From positions 9,688,415 to 9,752,414 of the forward strand of contig NC_092032.1 in the NCBI RefSeq assembly GCF_042242105.1: a stretch of 64,000 nt of DNA, given 5' to 3'. Each line of letters opens with the position of its first letter. Positions within the stretch are counted from its first letter, which is position 1. Below the pieces are notes generated by a model, which had not been told where the DNA came from, did not search any database, and saw only the letters and a list, made by a program, of their open reading frames with translations. Positions 1 through 13,300 of this stretch are shown here, one piece after another. The translations under genes were made by a program, and so were the position numbers. The DNA comes from Pempheris klunzingeri (lineage: Eukaryota > Chordata > Actinopteri > Acropomatiformes > Pempheridae).

Positions 1-1049
1 GCTGTGAAGGCCGTCCTTTGGTGGAGGGATCCCTGCTGAAGAGGAGCACCTCATTCCAAGCCCGGTTGTACTCACCCCGCTCAAGTGTGCAGGTCAAACC
101 GATGCAATCAGCCAGACACTGAAAAGTAAAAAGAGGAGAGATGGGTCACGGTGTGATTATTTGGAAATGAGATGGAGCGAATGAAGAGGGTTATAGTGTA
201 CATGAAAAACGGAGGAATGGAGTGGGGTTGGGGAGAGCTTAGAGAGTCAAAACGTGGGTGAAATGTAATCAAGGGACCGGTACAGAGAGCAAAAAGGTTG
301 ATGGTGTGTGTGAGGTCAGTGGTACCTTGAAGAGAAGAGCTCTATGGTAGTAGATTCCCTTGCTGATCAAACCGATGGGAACAACGTTAGACTGGAGCTG
401 AAACTTGAGCTGGCTGAGGTGCAGCACCCATGGGAATTCATGCAACTTCTTCTGCTCGACTGCTCCGCCCATTGCTTCACTCACCAGCCTGACACAAAAA
501 GCCCATGCACACAAAATCCCTTACAACGCAAGAATCTCCAAAATGATTTTGCTCTGCATCCTGAATTCTCACAGTGTATCTTACAGGCCACTTGTTTAGT
601 ACTAGCACTTGTTGTTGAACAATGAGTGGCAATCATTTAAAATGAGATGATTTTCTTCTCTATTGGTGGTTACACCTCTGCATGTTAGTTTGTGCTGACT
701 GCATCAATCACCTGGCTAAGGCAGCATACTGCTCTCGTTCATCATTCAGTGGGAGGATGGCTTCTTTGGCCTCTTTAACTAGAAGCTGCAATGAGACGTC
801 TTCCATCCTCTTCCACGGTTTCCCTGCCGGAGACACAGGCTGGGCTGGATTGTCATCCTGTTTCTTCTTCCTGTACACAGGCAGTAAATTAAAAAGGAGT
901 CAGGATCTTGAGAATAGAAAAGAATATCAGTGGGGATTTTACGATACTATACTTTAAAATGTGTTCACACAGTAAACAGATAAGAAATTAACCCACATTT
1001 TGAAATACCAAGAAATGTGTTATATGTGATGACACTGTAGGTACCCCCT

Positions 1050-1087
<38 letters not shown>

Positions 1088-4000
1088 ACACACACACTCT
1101 CGCCTTGATGTCCTGCGGTCTCCCTTGCTGCTGGTCTCTGTTTCTAATGGGTTGCTCTGCTTCTCTTCGGGCACATCTGCTGTCTCTCTGCCATAGAAGG
1201 ACAATAATAAATTGGTTTATGTAACTGAACACAGAACTGTTATTCTATTTGTCAGTTGTTGCCATGTGTGTTATGCATGGATATACTATATTTCAGTATT
1301 ATAAATTCACAAAGAAAGCATGCAACTTCAGAATGCCATAGTGATTATTATGAGTAGTTTTTCCAACTCTATGTTGTTTGTGTTTAAATATTTTCTTGAG
1401 ACTGAAGAGAATGCATTGTCTGTGTGTTTCTGTGTCTGTACTTGCAGTGCATAGTATGTGTGCCAGAGAGATACTATTGTTCCTGTCTTGGAAATAGAAA
1501 TTTGGCAGATGCATGCAGCACATGTAGAAAACATCTTTCATTTCTGCACACATTATTATATACAGTACGGTGCAAAGGTGTGAAGAAATGCTGTAAAGTA
1601 AGAATGCATTCAAAATTATAAAATTTAATTATTCATTTCCATTTACTTTAAAAATCCAAAGTTAGCTAACAGAAGAAAAATCTAAATCAAATCAATATTT
1701 GGTGTGACATGACAATGTCATTAGGATAATGTCATTCAGTGTAAAGAAGAACAAGCAGTCCTGGAAGTGATGGTGTGGCCCCCACAGAGCTGATCTCAAC
1801 ACCATCCAGTCTGTCTGGAAGGATCTGAGGCAGCCTACATCCACAGAGGATCTGTGGTTTGTTCCCCAAGATGTTTGGAACAACCTTCCTGCTGAGTTCC
1901 TTCAAAAACTGTGTGCAAGTGTACCTGGAAGAACTGATGCTGTTTTGACAGCAATGGGTGGTCACACCAAATACTGATTTGATTAAGATATTTCTTCTGT
2001 TGGCTCACTTTGCATTGATAAAAAATATATATATATTATTGAAAGCATTCTTATTTTACAGCATATGTTCACACCTGCCTAAAACTTTTGCACAATACTG
2101 TATATTTCAGAGAAAAAACTAGGAGGTACAAAACAGTTTTTCAATCTGCTGTTGTATCCAAACACATTATTCCAAACACGAACATATTATAATATTCTTA
2201 ATTCCCTATTTTTCATTACAACTTCTGGAGCTGCATCAACATCTTATCTTACCAACATAGTCTCATGTTCTTGAGATATCCTGCAGACAAACAGGGGCAA
2301 AGGCTAAACTTTGCTGGTCAAAGTAATTATAAATCATACAAGTTATAGCAAGTTAACTTAGATTAACTCTACCAAGAGGCATTTTGATTTCTAAAGTTGA
2401 AAAGTTAAACTTGGGTCATACTAAGCTGTGGATAAGAGCACGGATGGATTACATAACACACTGCTTAAGAATGCCTGAGATGTTGTGTGTTTGTGTATGT
2501 GTGTGTGTGTGTGTGTGCTGAAGGGGGGACATGGTGGAAATGGAGCAGACCTGAGGTACCCTGAGGGGGTACTGCTCTCTTTGGCAACTTTAATTCATCA
2601 AAATGCTGAAGGCTTGTGGGAGCATTAGTGTGTGCATACTTATGCAGCCTTTAATTCATATGGTATGTGTGCATTAGTGTGTGTCTCAGTCAACGTGCAT
2701 GTGCAATATGTGCAGGCATCTTTCGCTGCATCTTCATGGGTGTGCATGCATGTGCACTTGTGCTTGTGTGCACAAGTCCATTAGTCTAAACAAAGGCTCT
2801 TTTACTCTGAGTGTGTTGCCATCTTAAAAAAAAGTGGGATCGTTTACCCTGTGAGGCCATGCTAACGGGGCTCACTGAAGGCAAACAGGGAGAGGGGGGA
2901 AAAGGCAGAGAAGGGGAAAAAAGTGGAGCACTGGATTGGAGCAGACAAGGGGAGGGTGATAGTAATCTAACAACCACAATAAATTGTACTAACAAACTAC
3001 ATGTGTGGCTGGTAGTGTAGGAATCACTACCACTATTACCGGTAAGAGAACCGGTAAGCTGTTGTAGTTTGGGGGTGGCAAGTTTAGTGAGCTGGAATGT
3101 GATGCATATAAATAATAAACAATGTTTAGTTCTAGTTTTTTAGTACTTAATAATAAAAATAAAAATCAAGAAAGCATACTCTATTGCAGTATTTACAGCA
3201 ATGATGGGCCGGTGCTGGTTGACAGGCTGGTTGGACAGTTCCTCTAAAGTCAGAGTCCTCCGACCTGCACAAGCCTAAAAGAGAGAGAGAGAAGGAAACT
3301 ACTGTTGGGCTAAAAATCGAAATGTTACAATATCCTTTGCCAGAGTACAGACGAAACCGTGAAGAGAGTAAATGTATGTATATGAGCATGTCAATAAAAA
3401 AAGTTTTTTTTTAAATTTCTATTTAGCTTACATTTTGTAAACTAACCTTATTTCACATAAATTTCATAAGTATACAGACATACACACCTTCCCTACATCA
3501 TAAAAGCCATCACGAATAGTGTCAGTGGAGGCCAAATGTCCTGTCAAGCTGTACTTAACTGACAGGTTCGTGTTAAGCAGGCTGAGCATGGCCAACTCGC
3601 TGAAACTGTTCCTACGATTCAATGATTGGTTGATTTCCTGAAGCATTTCCAAGGCTCTGACACACAAATATTACAGGAACATTACAGAAACACAAGCACA
3701 TACTGATATTCAAACAATGACGACAAATATGAAAATGGACACACTAACAAACATGCACAATATGAACAAAATGGTCAAACACTTTCTTCCGTAGCCACAT
3801 GTAATACTGTCCTATACTGCCATCTACTGGCTATTTAAGATATTACTATGAGTTGGCTCCAACACTAAAGTTTTACTTTACTGATGTCATGTTATCTGTC
3901 ATTTCAGTGACTTACCCAAATTTGCACATCTCCACAGCCGTGTGCTCATCACTGGCACAGACATTGATAGCCATGCATGCATTGTGCAACACCTGCTTGT

Positions 4001-7000
4001 GAGAGGAGCGCAGCAAATTGACCAGTGGGAGAAGGCCTCCAGCACTTTGTAGCTATGTAGGACAGGAAGTGAATTTTAAGTAGTCATTGCAAATATATGA
4101 CTTCTTGTCTCCACATTTGATTATATTACTATTAGTCACAAACATGAGAACAGGGACATTTCTGGCCAGTCATTAGACACACACACAAACACCAACCTCT
4201 GCCCTAGCCTCTGTATCACAGACCAGCATTGCCAGGCATTGTGAGGAGGTGACCAGGACCTGTGTATCTGTGGACTTTAACGGCTCCACCAAAGCCTGTA
4301 TGGCTCCATGTGACAAGATGCTGCAGCGGATGGCCTCCTGTCCAGCCATGTTGCCAAGTGTGGCAGCAGAATTGGCCACCATCTTGGGACAGCTTCCACA
4401 GAGCTGCTGGACAAGGATTTCATGGCCTCCTGCCTCATACGCCTCACTGCAAGATCCCACAGAAATAGATGGGAAGTTTACTGCAAGCCTACAGAGCTGA
4501 CAATAAATGCAGTTTCACAACAAAGCATACAACTTAGTATTTCTGTAATGTGTGTGTGACACTTGATTTGCACATATAAGTATGAGGGAAAACTAACAGT
4601 CTGAGTAAGAGTTAAATGGTAGAGTCCCAAGAAGTGAAGGAGACAGTGTTACTGAAACATGGAGTCAGATAGTGAGAGATGATAGGCACTGAGAAGATTT
4701 GTCAGGAGAATAAAAAGGTGCAAGATAAAAATGAGAAACAGAGAGAAAAGAGGTCAAAAGATATTCAGTGAGGGAGAACCATGACAAGACAGATGGAGTA
4801 TCAAATCATTTGTGAAACAGTAGAGAGGAAGGCATACTGCTCAAATTTAAAATACCACCTCCCTCTAAGCCTCGGTTTTAGAGATAGCAAAGGTATTCCT
4901 AAATGTTTTATACAGAAAACAAAATACCAAACGTATTCCAAGAAAAACAAAACAAGTCTGTCACTCACAGCGCGTTGAGCTGGTTGCTGTGTGTGAGGTT
5001 AAAGAGGGCCTGTGTTGCTGCCTCTCTCAGCACCAAACTCTCATTGTTCAGCAACTGTACAATTGCAGGGACACCACCTGAGACACACATAATTCAAACT
5101 AATTCACACATCATTGTCATGAGTGTGTTGATGTCATGGTGATTGTGTGAATGTGTGCATACCCAGGTCTCTGAAGCTGTCCTTGCTAGCCAGGTGGAGG
5201 CTCATGGCCGACACGGCCTGGCAGGTAGCTGCTTTCACACTGACGTCCGCCACGGACAGAAGTTCCACTAGAACCTTCTCCACATTCTGCTCATGGAGCA
5301 GTTTGCGGTTTTCAGCTACACACACACCCAAGCACCCATGTACACACAATTAAACAAACACAGAAAAACACACAGCTAGTTTTATATATATATATATATA
5401 TACACCCCTATTGCTTAAGAACCTATGGTTGGAAAGTTAAGAGGAAATTATTATCTCCTTCTGTGCTTACAGCTCTGGGAAACCCTGGCGATGCATTTAA
5501 CAGCGCTGGACTGGATTTCAGGCATGTTGGGGGTGAGAACAAACTCCATCAGCCTCGTCAGTCCTCCGCCTTTGTGGATCAGCTGCAAACTCTCACTGTC
5601 ACTGACACAGTTAGTAAGTACCTTTAAGGCCTCAGTATGAAGGTCGCTGAAGTCCTGGAAGAAATACAAAGACAGATAGGGGAAGGAGGATGTAGAGGAC
5701 AAAGACCTTGAATGGGATAGAAAATGCACTGGGAATTGACAACAAGTGCTAATTCAGAATTAACCATTTCCAGCTATTGGTGCAAACATAAAATATTTAT
5801 ACGGGCGCCTTCTCTATGTTCCTCATTATTTAACACTATGACTTAGACACACATGAGCTTGTTACGACAAAAGTATGTATCCATTTTCTCTCCCACACAC
5901 CTACCACACTACTGAGGATATCCATGAGCTTCTCAAATCCTTGCTCTTCCCTAAAAGTGTTGCGTGTCTCTTTATCAGTGGTGACATTCTGCAGCGTCTT
6001 TAAAGCCAAATGCTGAATGACAGGGAAGTCCGACTTTAACAGTTCCAGAAGTGGAGGGATCCCACCCAACTCATGTACTGCCAGACGACTTTGGTAGTCC
6101 TTTATGAATACAGAACAGCAGAGGATATAACCAGACAACAACACTTTTGGGACCATTTGAATGTCACCCATCCTAAAACCATATCTTACAGAACAGTGAT
6201 TTAAGATACTGACAAATGTAGCCTCTAATCGTCTAAAACCATTTAGCCTTGGAACTCCCTCTAAGCTGTTGACTTTGAGTCACCTGAACCAGGTTGAAAA
6301 TGATCTCTAGGGAGTTTTTCTTGACATCAGGGTCTGGACTGGATAGGAGCTGGATTAGACATGGCAGGCCCTTGTTGTCAAAGATCTGGACCTTACAGAT
6401 GAAATCCACCGACAGGCAGGCCAGGCACAGTGTTGCAAACTCATGGACGACCATATCCTCTTGAATAGGAGAGAAAGATGTGTTGTTTGTTTGTTTCATT
6501 GCAGCTAATATACTGTAAATATCTACTTCTGCGTCTTTACATTTGTGATCGAAACTACTCACCGTCAAATGACAGCTTGTCAATAATTGATGGAATGACA
6601 TCTATTTTTTTCAGTGCTCCCTTTACGTCATCTTTCAATGAAAATATGAGACAAAGTTAACCACTCAGATATTCAGTGAGCCAGCCAAATACAATGAATT
6701 CCACAGTCAGTTGCCTGACAAGCAGATAGTAATGAAGTCAGTCTGTAAGTTAATAGGCCAGCTACATCAGTTGTACTGTAAGTCACTGCACAACTCAGAA
6801 GGCGCGTATGCATTGACTTCCTGTGTTTTCTGACGCACCGTTGGTGGCCATGCTGCCCAAGGCCATGAAGGCGTTGCGTCTGACCAGCTTGTTGTTGTGA
6901 GTGATGAGTTGACATAGAGGCTCCAGTGCCCCAAGTCCCAGCAGGGAAACCTTGCTCTCATCTCCTGACAACAGGGGGAGACAGTGAACAGGGAAATTAA

Positions 7001-7723
7001 GCATAGTACCAAACCACCACACAGAACTGAGTACCTGTGGGCATTTATTATGAATCACTGAGGTAGTAAAGATAAGCACTGTAATGCGATTAGATATAAA
7101 GGAAAGAGACATGTGTGGTGATCAAAGCTGAAATGGGGTGGTATTAAACACAGTAATATATATCATTAAAAAAGGTTTGATTAAAAATAACATCTTGATC
7201 ATCTTTGACAAGGCAGCTGCTCTTAATACACTAAAGTATACAGGTGCTGTATGAGGGTAAAACAGAAACATGTTGGATGATTTCACAGCAAATGTGACGA
7301 AATATATTTTGTATGTTCATCTACAGGGTTGCTTGCAAAAACAAAAGCAAACAAAAAGGGTTATCAGTGCAAAGTCTTCTGTACCTTTCTCTGCAAATGT
7401 GTGGATTGCTTCACAGGCTTTGACAAGGATGTCCTCCTCTGGGGATCTCAGCAGCAGCACTACTGTAGCTGGGGTTTTGCCCTCAACAGGTAATGGCTCA
7501 ATCTGCTGTGAGTGTGAGGAGAGATGGAGATGTGAATGCTTCATAACTGATCTCTTGTCTGCCCCATGTCTGATCTTAGGGGAGGTACAGTGTGTTTTCA
7601 GGCCATGTGCATCTGTTCCTATCAGAACAGATGAACTAGGCTTTATCAATATCATTCATTACATGAATGTCTCACCGTTTCCTTGCATGGTGTTTCACTC
7701 TCCTTCCTCACTTTCTTTCCCAT
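1..7723 (-). CDS. armc3: armc3, armadillo repeat-containing protein 3 (3' end off the window)
   Basis: Multi-exon gene read right to left. Coding exons: 7723-7676, 7502-7385, 6964-6839, 6631-6563, 6459-6284, 6099-5905, 5654-5471, 5315-5163, 5077-4969, 4446-4197, 4052-3916, 3656-3488, 3274-3197, 1183-1098, 870-712, 488-326 and 118-1 (runs off the edge). They join in one frame to about 779 codons. The protein starts MGKKVRKESETPCKE, which resembles the known ARMC3 N-terminus. Residues about 20-520 are armadillo repeats (for example SSPDPDVKKNSLEIIFNLVQ and ENRKLLHEQNVEK). Residues about 575-665 are a polar, Lys/Glu-rich linker. From about 665 there is a conserved C-terminal domain (EDR1-like) with MGGAVEQKK and RGEYNRAWNEV. 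Human ARMC3 is about 872 residues; I estimate some 40 residues are missing at the left. The start of exon 1183-1098 has several overlapping AGs and was fixed by reading phase. ARMC3 is known as a testis and ciliated-cell protein; that role is not visible in the sequence. Confidence 0.95.
1051..1097 (+). repeat. CA repeat abutting an armc3 exon
   Basis: CA run with one interruption (CATACA). On the minus strand it forms the GT-rich start of the intron directly after the 1183-1098 exon, so the donor GT lies inside the repeat. Confidence 0.9.
1184..3196 (-). other. armc3 intron, about 2 kb
   Basis: Intron between the 3274-3197 and 1183-1098 exons. It holds the Tc1-like relic (1563-2100), a GT-repeat near 2484-2518, and TG/GCAT-rich low-complexity sequence about 2640-2780. 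No other coding sequence seen. Confidence 0.7.
1563..2100 (+). mobile_element. Tc1/mariner-type DNA transposon relic
   Basis: A 538 bp insert in the armc3 intron, flanked by TA on both sides (1561-1562 and 2101-2102). The left end (CAGTACGGTGCAAA...GGTGTGAA...TGCTGTAAAGTAAGAATGC) and the reverse complement of the right end (CAGTATTGTGCAAA...GGTGTGAA...TGCTGTAAAATAAGAATGC) form imperfect terminal inverted repeats of about 55-65 bp. Inside, about 1765-1977, the plus strand holds a decayed C-terminal transposase fragment ending VLTAMGGHTKY then stop, preceded by a WPPQS...DLNTIQSVWKDL stretch typical of Tc1 DDE transposases but frameshifted. It is internally deleted and cannot be active. Confidence 0.85.
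5383..5401 (+). repeat. AT repeat in armc3 intron
   Basis: Short TA run between the exons 5315-5163 and 5654-5471. Confidence 0.8.
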
Positions 7724-7741
7724 CCCGCGGCCTGGTGAGAA

Positions 7742-7990
7742 ACTGCAATTATAGCTATGCTAGCTTAACTCCAAGGCTAACCCGACAGCTTGCTTAGCCG
7801 GCTCCTCGGTTAACGACGCCTACAGAACAAACGACCAGAAACACACGCCACTATCTCAGAGAGTCACAATTACTTACCTGTCTTTTAATCTAGAGAACAC
7901 GTTCAAAATGTATAATGAGCGTGACAGCCGGTCAGGAGAACCAGGCTGAAAGTTTAGTGTTTTGGAAAAAGAGGTTGACGCCGCGTTGCT
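7742..7990 (-). promoter_or_regulatory. armc3: armc3 5' untranslated exon and promoter
   Basis: On the minus strand a good donor (CAG then GTAAGTAA) ends at 7878, and a candidate acceptor after TTGCAG lies just right of 7742, upstream of the ATG at 7723. This suggests a noncoding first exon running from about 7878 up to a start site near 7950-8000, spliced to the exon that carries the ATG. The exact transcription start cannot be read. The region lies about 1.8 kb from the pip4k2a ATG in divergent orientation. Confidence 0.6.
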
Positions 7991-7997
7991 AGGCAAC
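7985..7997. promoter_or_regulatory. RFX X-box match upstream of armc3
   Basis: GTTGCTAGGCAAC, whose reverse complement GTTGCCTAGCAAC is two RFX half sites separated by 1 base. It lies about 260 bp upstream of the armc3 ATG and about 107 bp upstream of the 5'UTR donor. X-boxes bound by RFX factors are an established promoter feature of cilium genes, which fits armc3. Binding is inferred. Confidence 0.7.
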
Positions 7998-7999
7998 GG

Positions 8000-8250
8000 G
8001 AGCCAAGCTGGGCTGGGTGAGGGTCTGAACATTTATAGCTTGAAGCTGTGAACCACAGCTATGGTTTGGTTATTATATTACCGAGCCAGTTTGATGTTAA
8101 AATATATCAGACGTTACTGAATTTAAATGAGGTCCATCTTATTCATATATTATAAAGCTTATTCCACTGTAAACATTTGCAGCGAAATGCTGAATTTAAA
8201 GTTGCACGAGATAACAAAACAAAATGTGAAATATATAGATATGACATAAA

Positions 8251-8313
<63 letters not shown>

Positions 8314-9827
8314 GGGGGTGGGGGTCTGTCCTGTGCAGGTCGTAGAAATAGTACAGAGGTAAATTTGCCGCTGTGAGGAATGAGTCATAAAACAAATGAG
8401 CTTTATACAGCATCAGCACAGTGAGGCCTCCTGCTCTTAGAGAGGCACTGACACTGCAATGTGCCAGTGGAAACAGCACAGTATGCACCAGAAAATCAAA
8501 TGACCTCTAAAGACATTACCTCTGGTGGTGTGGGACATTATCGCTCTGCTGCCTGAAATGAGCCTCAGATTAATCTAAACTAAAGTAAACCCGGGATGGG
8601 GGATGGCTGGGATGCTGTACAGGTTTTTCTACTAATGCATTATTATTACGTGCGAGCCCACACACTCACGCACGTACGCTCCCATCCATATGTCCACCTG
8701 AAAATGGTGATAGTCGCATTTTCACTGGTTTACTGGTTCATTCATAACGTTTCGACTGTCGATATGAAATTGAACACTAAATGCAAATTTTGACCGATAC
8801 AAAAAGGCCGCTGTGTGCTATTAAAAAGCTCAGAAAAGTAGCATTGACCGATGGAGGGTGGGGGCTGCAGCGAATCAGTGCAGCAGACACGCTGCAAAGC
8901 GCAGGCTGTCACCTCCCCTCCGTCGAGCTGTCAGTTGACAGCAATACACATGAGCCTCAGTGCCGCAGACGGAGCTTACCGTCCGGTGATTTTACGTCGA
9001 GAGAGCCGCTCCTCTCGTCGTTTTAGTTCGGACGGGGCGAGAGCATGACGTGACACACCTGTCATCTCTACGGACTGACCACAGACGCGTAGGAGGGCTG
9101 AGCCGCTTGCAGGTCGAGAGCTGCGAGCTAATGTTAATGGTTAGCTTGCAGGCTAATTGTAGCTAACGTTAGCTGGTGAACGGATTCCGGTTCTGCTTTG
9201 TGCCGTCAGTTGGCTAACGTTACCTAGCTGGCTCGCTAGCGAAGGTCGGAGGGACTGACGGTTGCTTGTGGTGAAGAGCGTTTATTTAGCCATTCGGCAT
9301 CGTTACAGTGTCATTTAAATATTTTGTTTTAAGGCTTTATGATAACGTGGGCTTCCTCTGTCACGGGCCTCCACATTTTCTCCGTTGTGTGTGTTAATTA
9401 ATTTTACGAAATTTATCCTTGATGCTTGCTAGCTAGCGTGCTACTCGGCTATGCTAGCGCCAGCTCAGTGAGATCTCGCATCGCAGGGGTGCGGAGAGCT
9501 ACAGACTTGTCAAGGAAGGAAGAGAGGTGACTTATGATGTGGGGCGAGGGAAGCGGCGGACTGTTAGGCGAAGGAGAGCAGCAGTATTAGCTTTAACTCA
9601 TCATATTTTCTCGTTTTAGCCCTTGTCGAGGTAGGGCCATAGCGTTAGCCAAGCTGTGTGGGACGTTTGATGAAGAAACGAATTGGAGCACTTTGATTTG
9701 CGAGCTGGCTAAATGAATAGTATTGGTGTTACTGAATCGTGAGCTGGTGGCCACTGTGCCAAGCTTTAAAGGAAGACACTGTCAAGATTATCGCACAGAC
9801 TGCAATAACCAGCCAGTTTGCTTAAAG
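8000..9827 (+). promoter_or_regulatory. pip4k2a: Divergent spacer, pip4k2a promoter and 5'UTR
   Basis: The sequence becomes CpG-rich from about 8850. TGACGTGA, a CRE-like site, lies at 9046-9053. GCTAACGTTAGCTGG-type motifs cluster at about 9120-9240, with more GCTAGC-type motifs at about 9425-9475 and GCGTTAGCC near 9642. The long 5'UTR has no strong competing coding frame leading into the ATG at 9828. The transcription start is not determined; somewhere in 9000-9500 is plausible. A 60 bp GT-repeat sits at 8252-8311. Confidence 0.55.
8252..8311 (+). repeat. GT repeat, 30 units
   Basis: Pure GT run between the armc3 and pip4k2a promoters. Confidence 0.95.
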
Positions 9828-10261
9828 ATGGCTTCGGCGAGCAGCATTGCCGCATCTATTGCAAGCAAAACGAAGACCAAGAAAAAACACTTCGTTGCTC
9901 AGAAAGTGAAGCTCTTCCGTGCCAGCGACCCTCTGCTCAGCGTGGTTATGTGGGGAGTCAACCATTCGGTGAGTCAGACCATCTAATGCCCATATGATGA
10001 GCTACAGTTATGTCTCCCTGGAGCCTTTCGTGTGCCACATTAAGCCTTACTTGCCGTCAGCTATCAGCATTTGTATTATTGCAGTTGATTGACAAATACG
10101 ACTTGACAGCTGTCCAGTTGGCTATACTGCTGATAATGTAAACGTGTGACTGGCTGCGAGTGTGCAGGACTCATTCAGCAAATTATTATTTTGCTTTCGT
10201 AAGCTTTTCACTGTTACAATGTGCGCAACATTAGTATTGCATGCTTTTGATGTATGCACTA

Positions 10262-10348
<87 letters not shown>

Positions 10349-13300
10349 TGTCTGTCTGTCTATATCTGTTTGAGCAGTGAACTCTTCGTTGGCTTCCTGT
10401 TGTGCACATGTAGGATAAGCTCCTAGGGCCCTGTGTCATGAGAGAGCAGATCTTCCCATGCAAGACAGCTTATCTCTGCTCTCTGCTCTCTTTCTCTTCC
10501 TTTGCTGAATACTTGCACTGGGCCATTCCTCATATGTTGGAGAGAGAGCAAACTTGGCTAGCAGAGGACATGCAGATATTTCTGGCACCAAATCCCAAGG
10601 ATTAAACCTTGTTGCCAGTAGTTTACAGACATTGTAATTACACACAAATAGGTGGTGATCAGACTTGATCAGGCTAAGGCATTTAAACTGTAGTTATTTT
10701 TCAATTCCTTCGCTTTTGCAATCACATTGCCAATATAGAGCCTCTTCTTCATCCTTTGCTCAGCTTGCTAATCATAACATGCTTATTATAGTAAAGCCAG
10801 CCTGTTGGCTGGAGGTTTTATCTGGTGTTTTAGATTGAGAGGAACTGCTTTCCAAAATGTAAACAAAGGAGCTGAGCAGTAAGTGAGCAGCAGCATTCAT
10901 TTATTCCTTCAGTACATAAATGTCTTTTTATATGTCAGCATTAAAATGTTCCCATTGAGTAGCTAATGGTGTAAAATATAATAGGCAATAGAATAGTTTA
11001 CATGAAATGCAAAATAATTTGGGCCCTTTGAGTGTTGCTCTGTTTTCTCGCTCTTTATTTGCGGTTGTCCAGCTTGGGTTTACTGTGTGTGGCAGTGCTG
11101 TAGCACACAGCATCAAACTGTAGAGCTAGCACTGGCTACTTGTGAATTCCTCATCCCAGCTTGTTGATGCAGCTTGGCATGTCCTGTAATGATGATGGAG
11201 ATTACTCCCTTTGACATATTAAATGATATTGCAGTTTTTGGCTAATACACCGGCAATTTGTGTCTCTTTTTGAGCTCTGTTTTCATGTCATGTTGCTTTG
11301 AAAACTTATACTGATATACTAATAACCACATCTCTTTTTAACTATGTGCAACAATGTTGGAACTATAAGTAATTTAAAATCTATTAAAGTCTATTTTGTC
11401 TTAACGCCATATCTGTGTATTGGTTTGAGTAGTTCTGGGGTGTTTGATGGACATCAGTGTGACAGATGCACAGTACTGAGGGCTACTGATGACGGGGTTG
11501 GTAATGAGCATGGTGGCGTTGTCAGTTTAGACATTTGATTTTTGGCCTGGTGTTCAGAGTGGATGTTAAGTGTGGATTATGCAGCCTCTGTATGTGAGGC
11601 CAAGACGGCTAAAGATCCAAAGCTGTTATTCTGTATTTAAACTGTAGTCTGTCAATAGATTAGTCACCTGGCTATGATGTTAAGCCTGAGGGGAGAAAAG
11701 TAAGGTACACAAGAGGTTTACCTCCTTGCAGTTTTGCAGTCCTGATTAATGATTCACTTTATGAATGCCACTTGAAATGCTAGAGAAAGATGAACATTGA
11801 TACATTGTCAACTCATTTTAGCTGATTTCACGATCAGATATTACATTAGCTATATATCAGCTAGAAACACAAAATCGTATGTAGTCATATACTGCTGTGT
11901 TTTCTTTTGAATTAACTTGAAATTAAATGGTTAGATAATCTCTCTATGTGTTTGTCTGTGCATGACAAGTAGAGTGAGTAATCAAGCGTATATATTAAAC
12001 TTCCTCTGTGTGATTCAGGTGACTTAGAGCTGTGGACTATTGGGCCTCTGACAACCTACACAAGTTTGCAGCATCCGCTTAGGCTCCTCCTGAAAACCAG
12101 ACTAATCACAGTCTTATTGCTCTGGGAGTACAAAGTGAAACACCTGAAGCTGCTAAGTAAGAAGAGAGACTAGTCGGTTAGTTACACAAGACAATACAGA
12201 AGAGTCACAGTTGCTACCTCCCTATAGGTCTAATGAAAACAAAGATTTGATCTAGAATGAGTCAACGAAGTGCCAAGATGGCCCAGGATATTCAGTCTAT
12301 GGCATCAGAATCACTCCTGTGGAATGGCTGAGAAAAGCATGGGATGTGCTCTTTGAAACGTCTGTGTGTGGCAAAGGTGTGTGGCAGCAGGCTGAAAATA
12401 ACCTTCATTGACAGGTAGCCCATTTTTACTTTAATCCTCACACTTTGAAATTTTACTTGCAACCTTCAGAGGCTGAATAGGTTATACAGCTTAGGTTTTA
12501 CAGAGATGGATTGAGGCCAAAGCTAAAAACTTTTTTTCAGTGAAAATCTCAGTTGTAACTGAAGCTTAGTGGGTACAAAAGCTGAAACAAACTTGAGTAT
12601 ACAAGATCAGTCTCAAACTCATCAGTACAAAATCATCTCCTAGTTCTGAGTCTGGCCTTGTCTCTCAAGGATCTATTTTCTTCTGCACTGGGTTCACAAA
12701 TTATTAAGTGTATTCTGTAAACTACTGTCCTTCGCCCTTTATTTTTTGCTTGTGAAAGCACCCTTCTCTCTCTCATTTAACATCAGTCTGAGAGGAATAA
12801 CCATTCTCTTATACACACGCTGAATGCGTGCTGGCCTAAGCAGATTAGAGAATGAGCACAAATTTAGCCCACAGGATATGCCAACAAGTTTAGCAATTTT
12901 GTATTAGTTGTGTCCTACACACCTACAGAATACACTGCATATTCTTCATCAATGTAGTTGCTCTCAAGTACAAGTAAAAACAAAATACTCTGCAAATCTT
13001 GGCTCCGTCATAGATGAGGTAATACTCCTGTCATGTTTGGACCTGAAAGAAAAAGGATCCTAGAAAAGCCAAAACATCCTGGGAGTTAATTAAAGGCCTA
13101 TTTTGGTTCTAAAGAAAATGAAATGTATACAGTGGATGCATATTGCAGAACCATTGCAGCAGCACTTCGCTGACTGAATTTCTAAGCATTTAACAGTTAG
13201 TGCGTAATTACTTGTTGGATCAGACACTCAAGTACAATGCAGACTATTGTGGGATTTATTGTCCTAACAGCACAGTTGAAAACACCAGTTTCAGAGAAAG

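Noticed and set aside
7270..7797. 175-residue plus-strand open frame
   Set aside because: It lies antisense across two armc3 coding exons and their intron, with no recognisable domain: a shadow frame.
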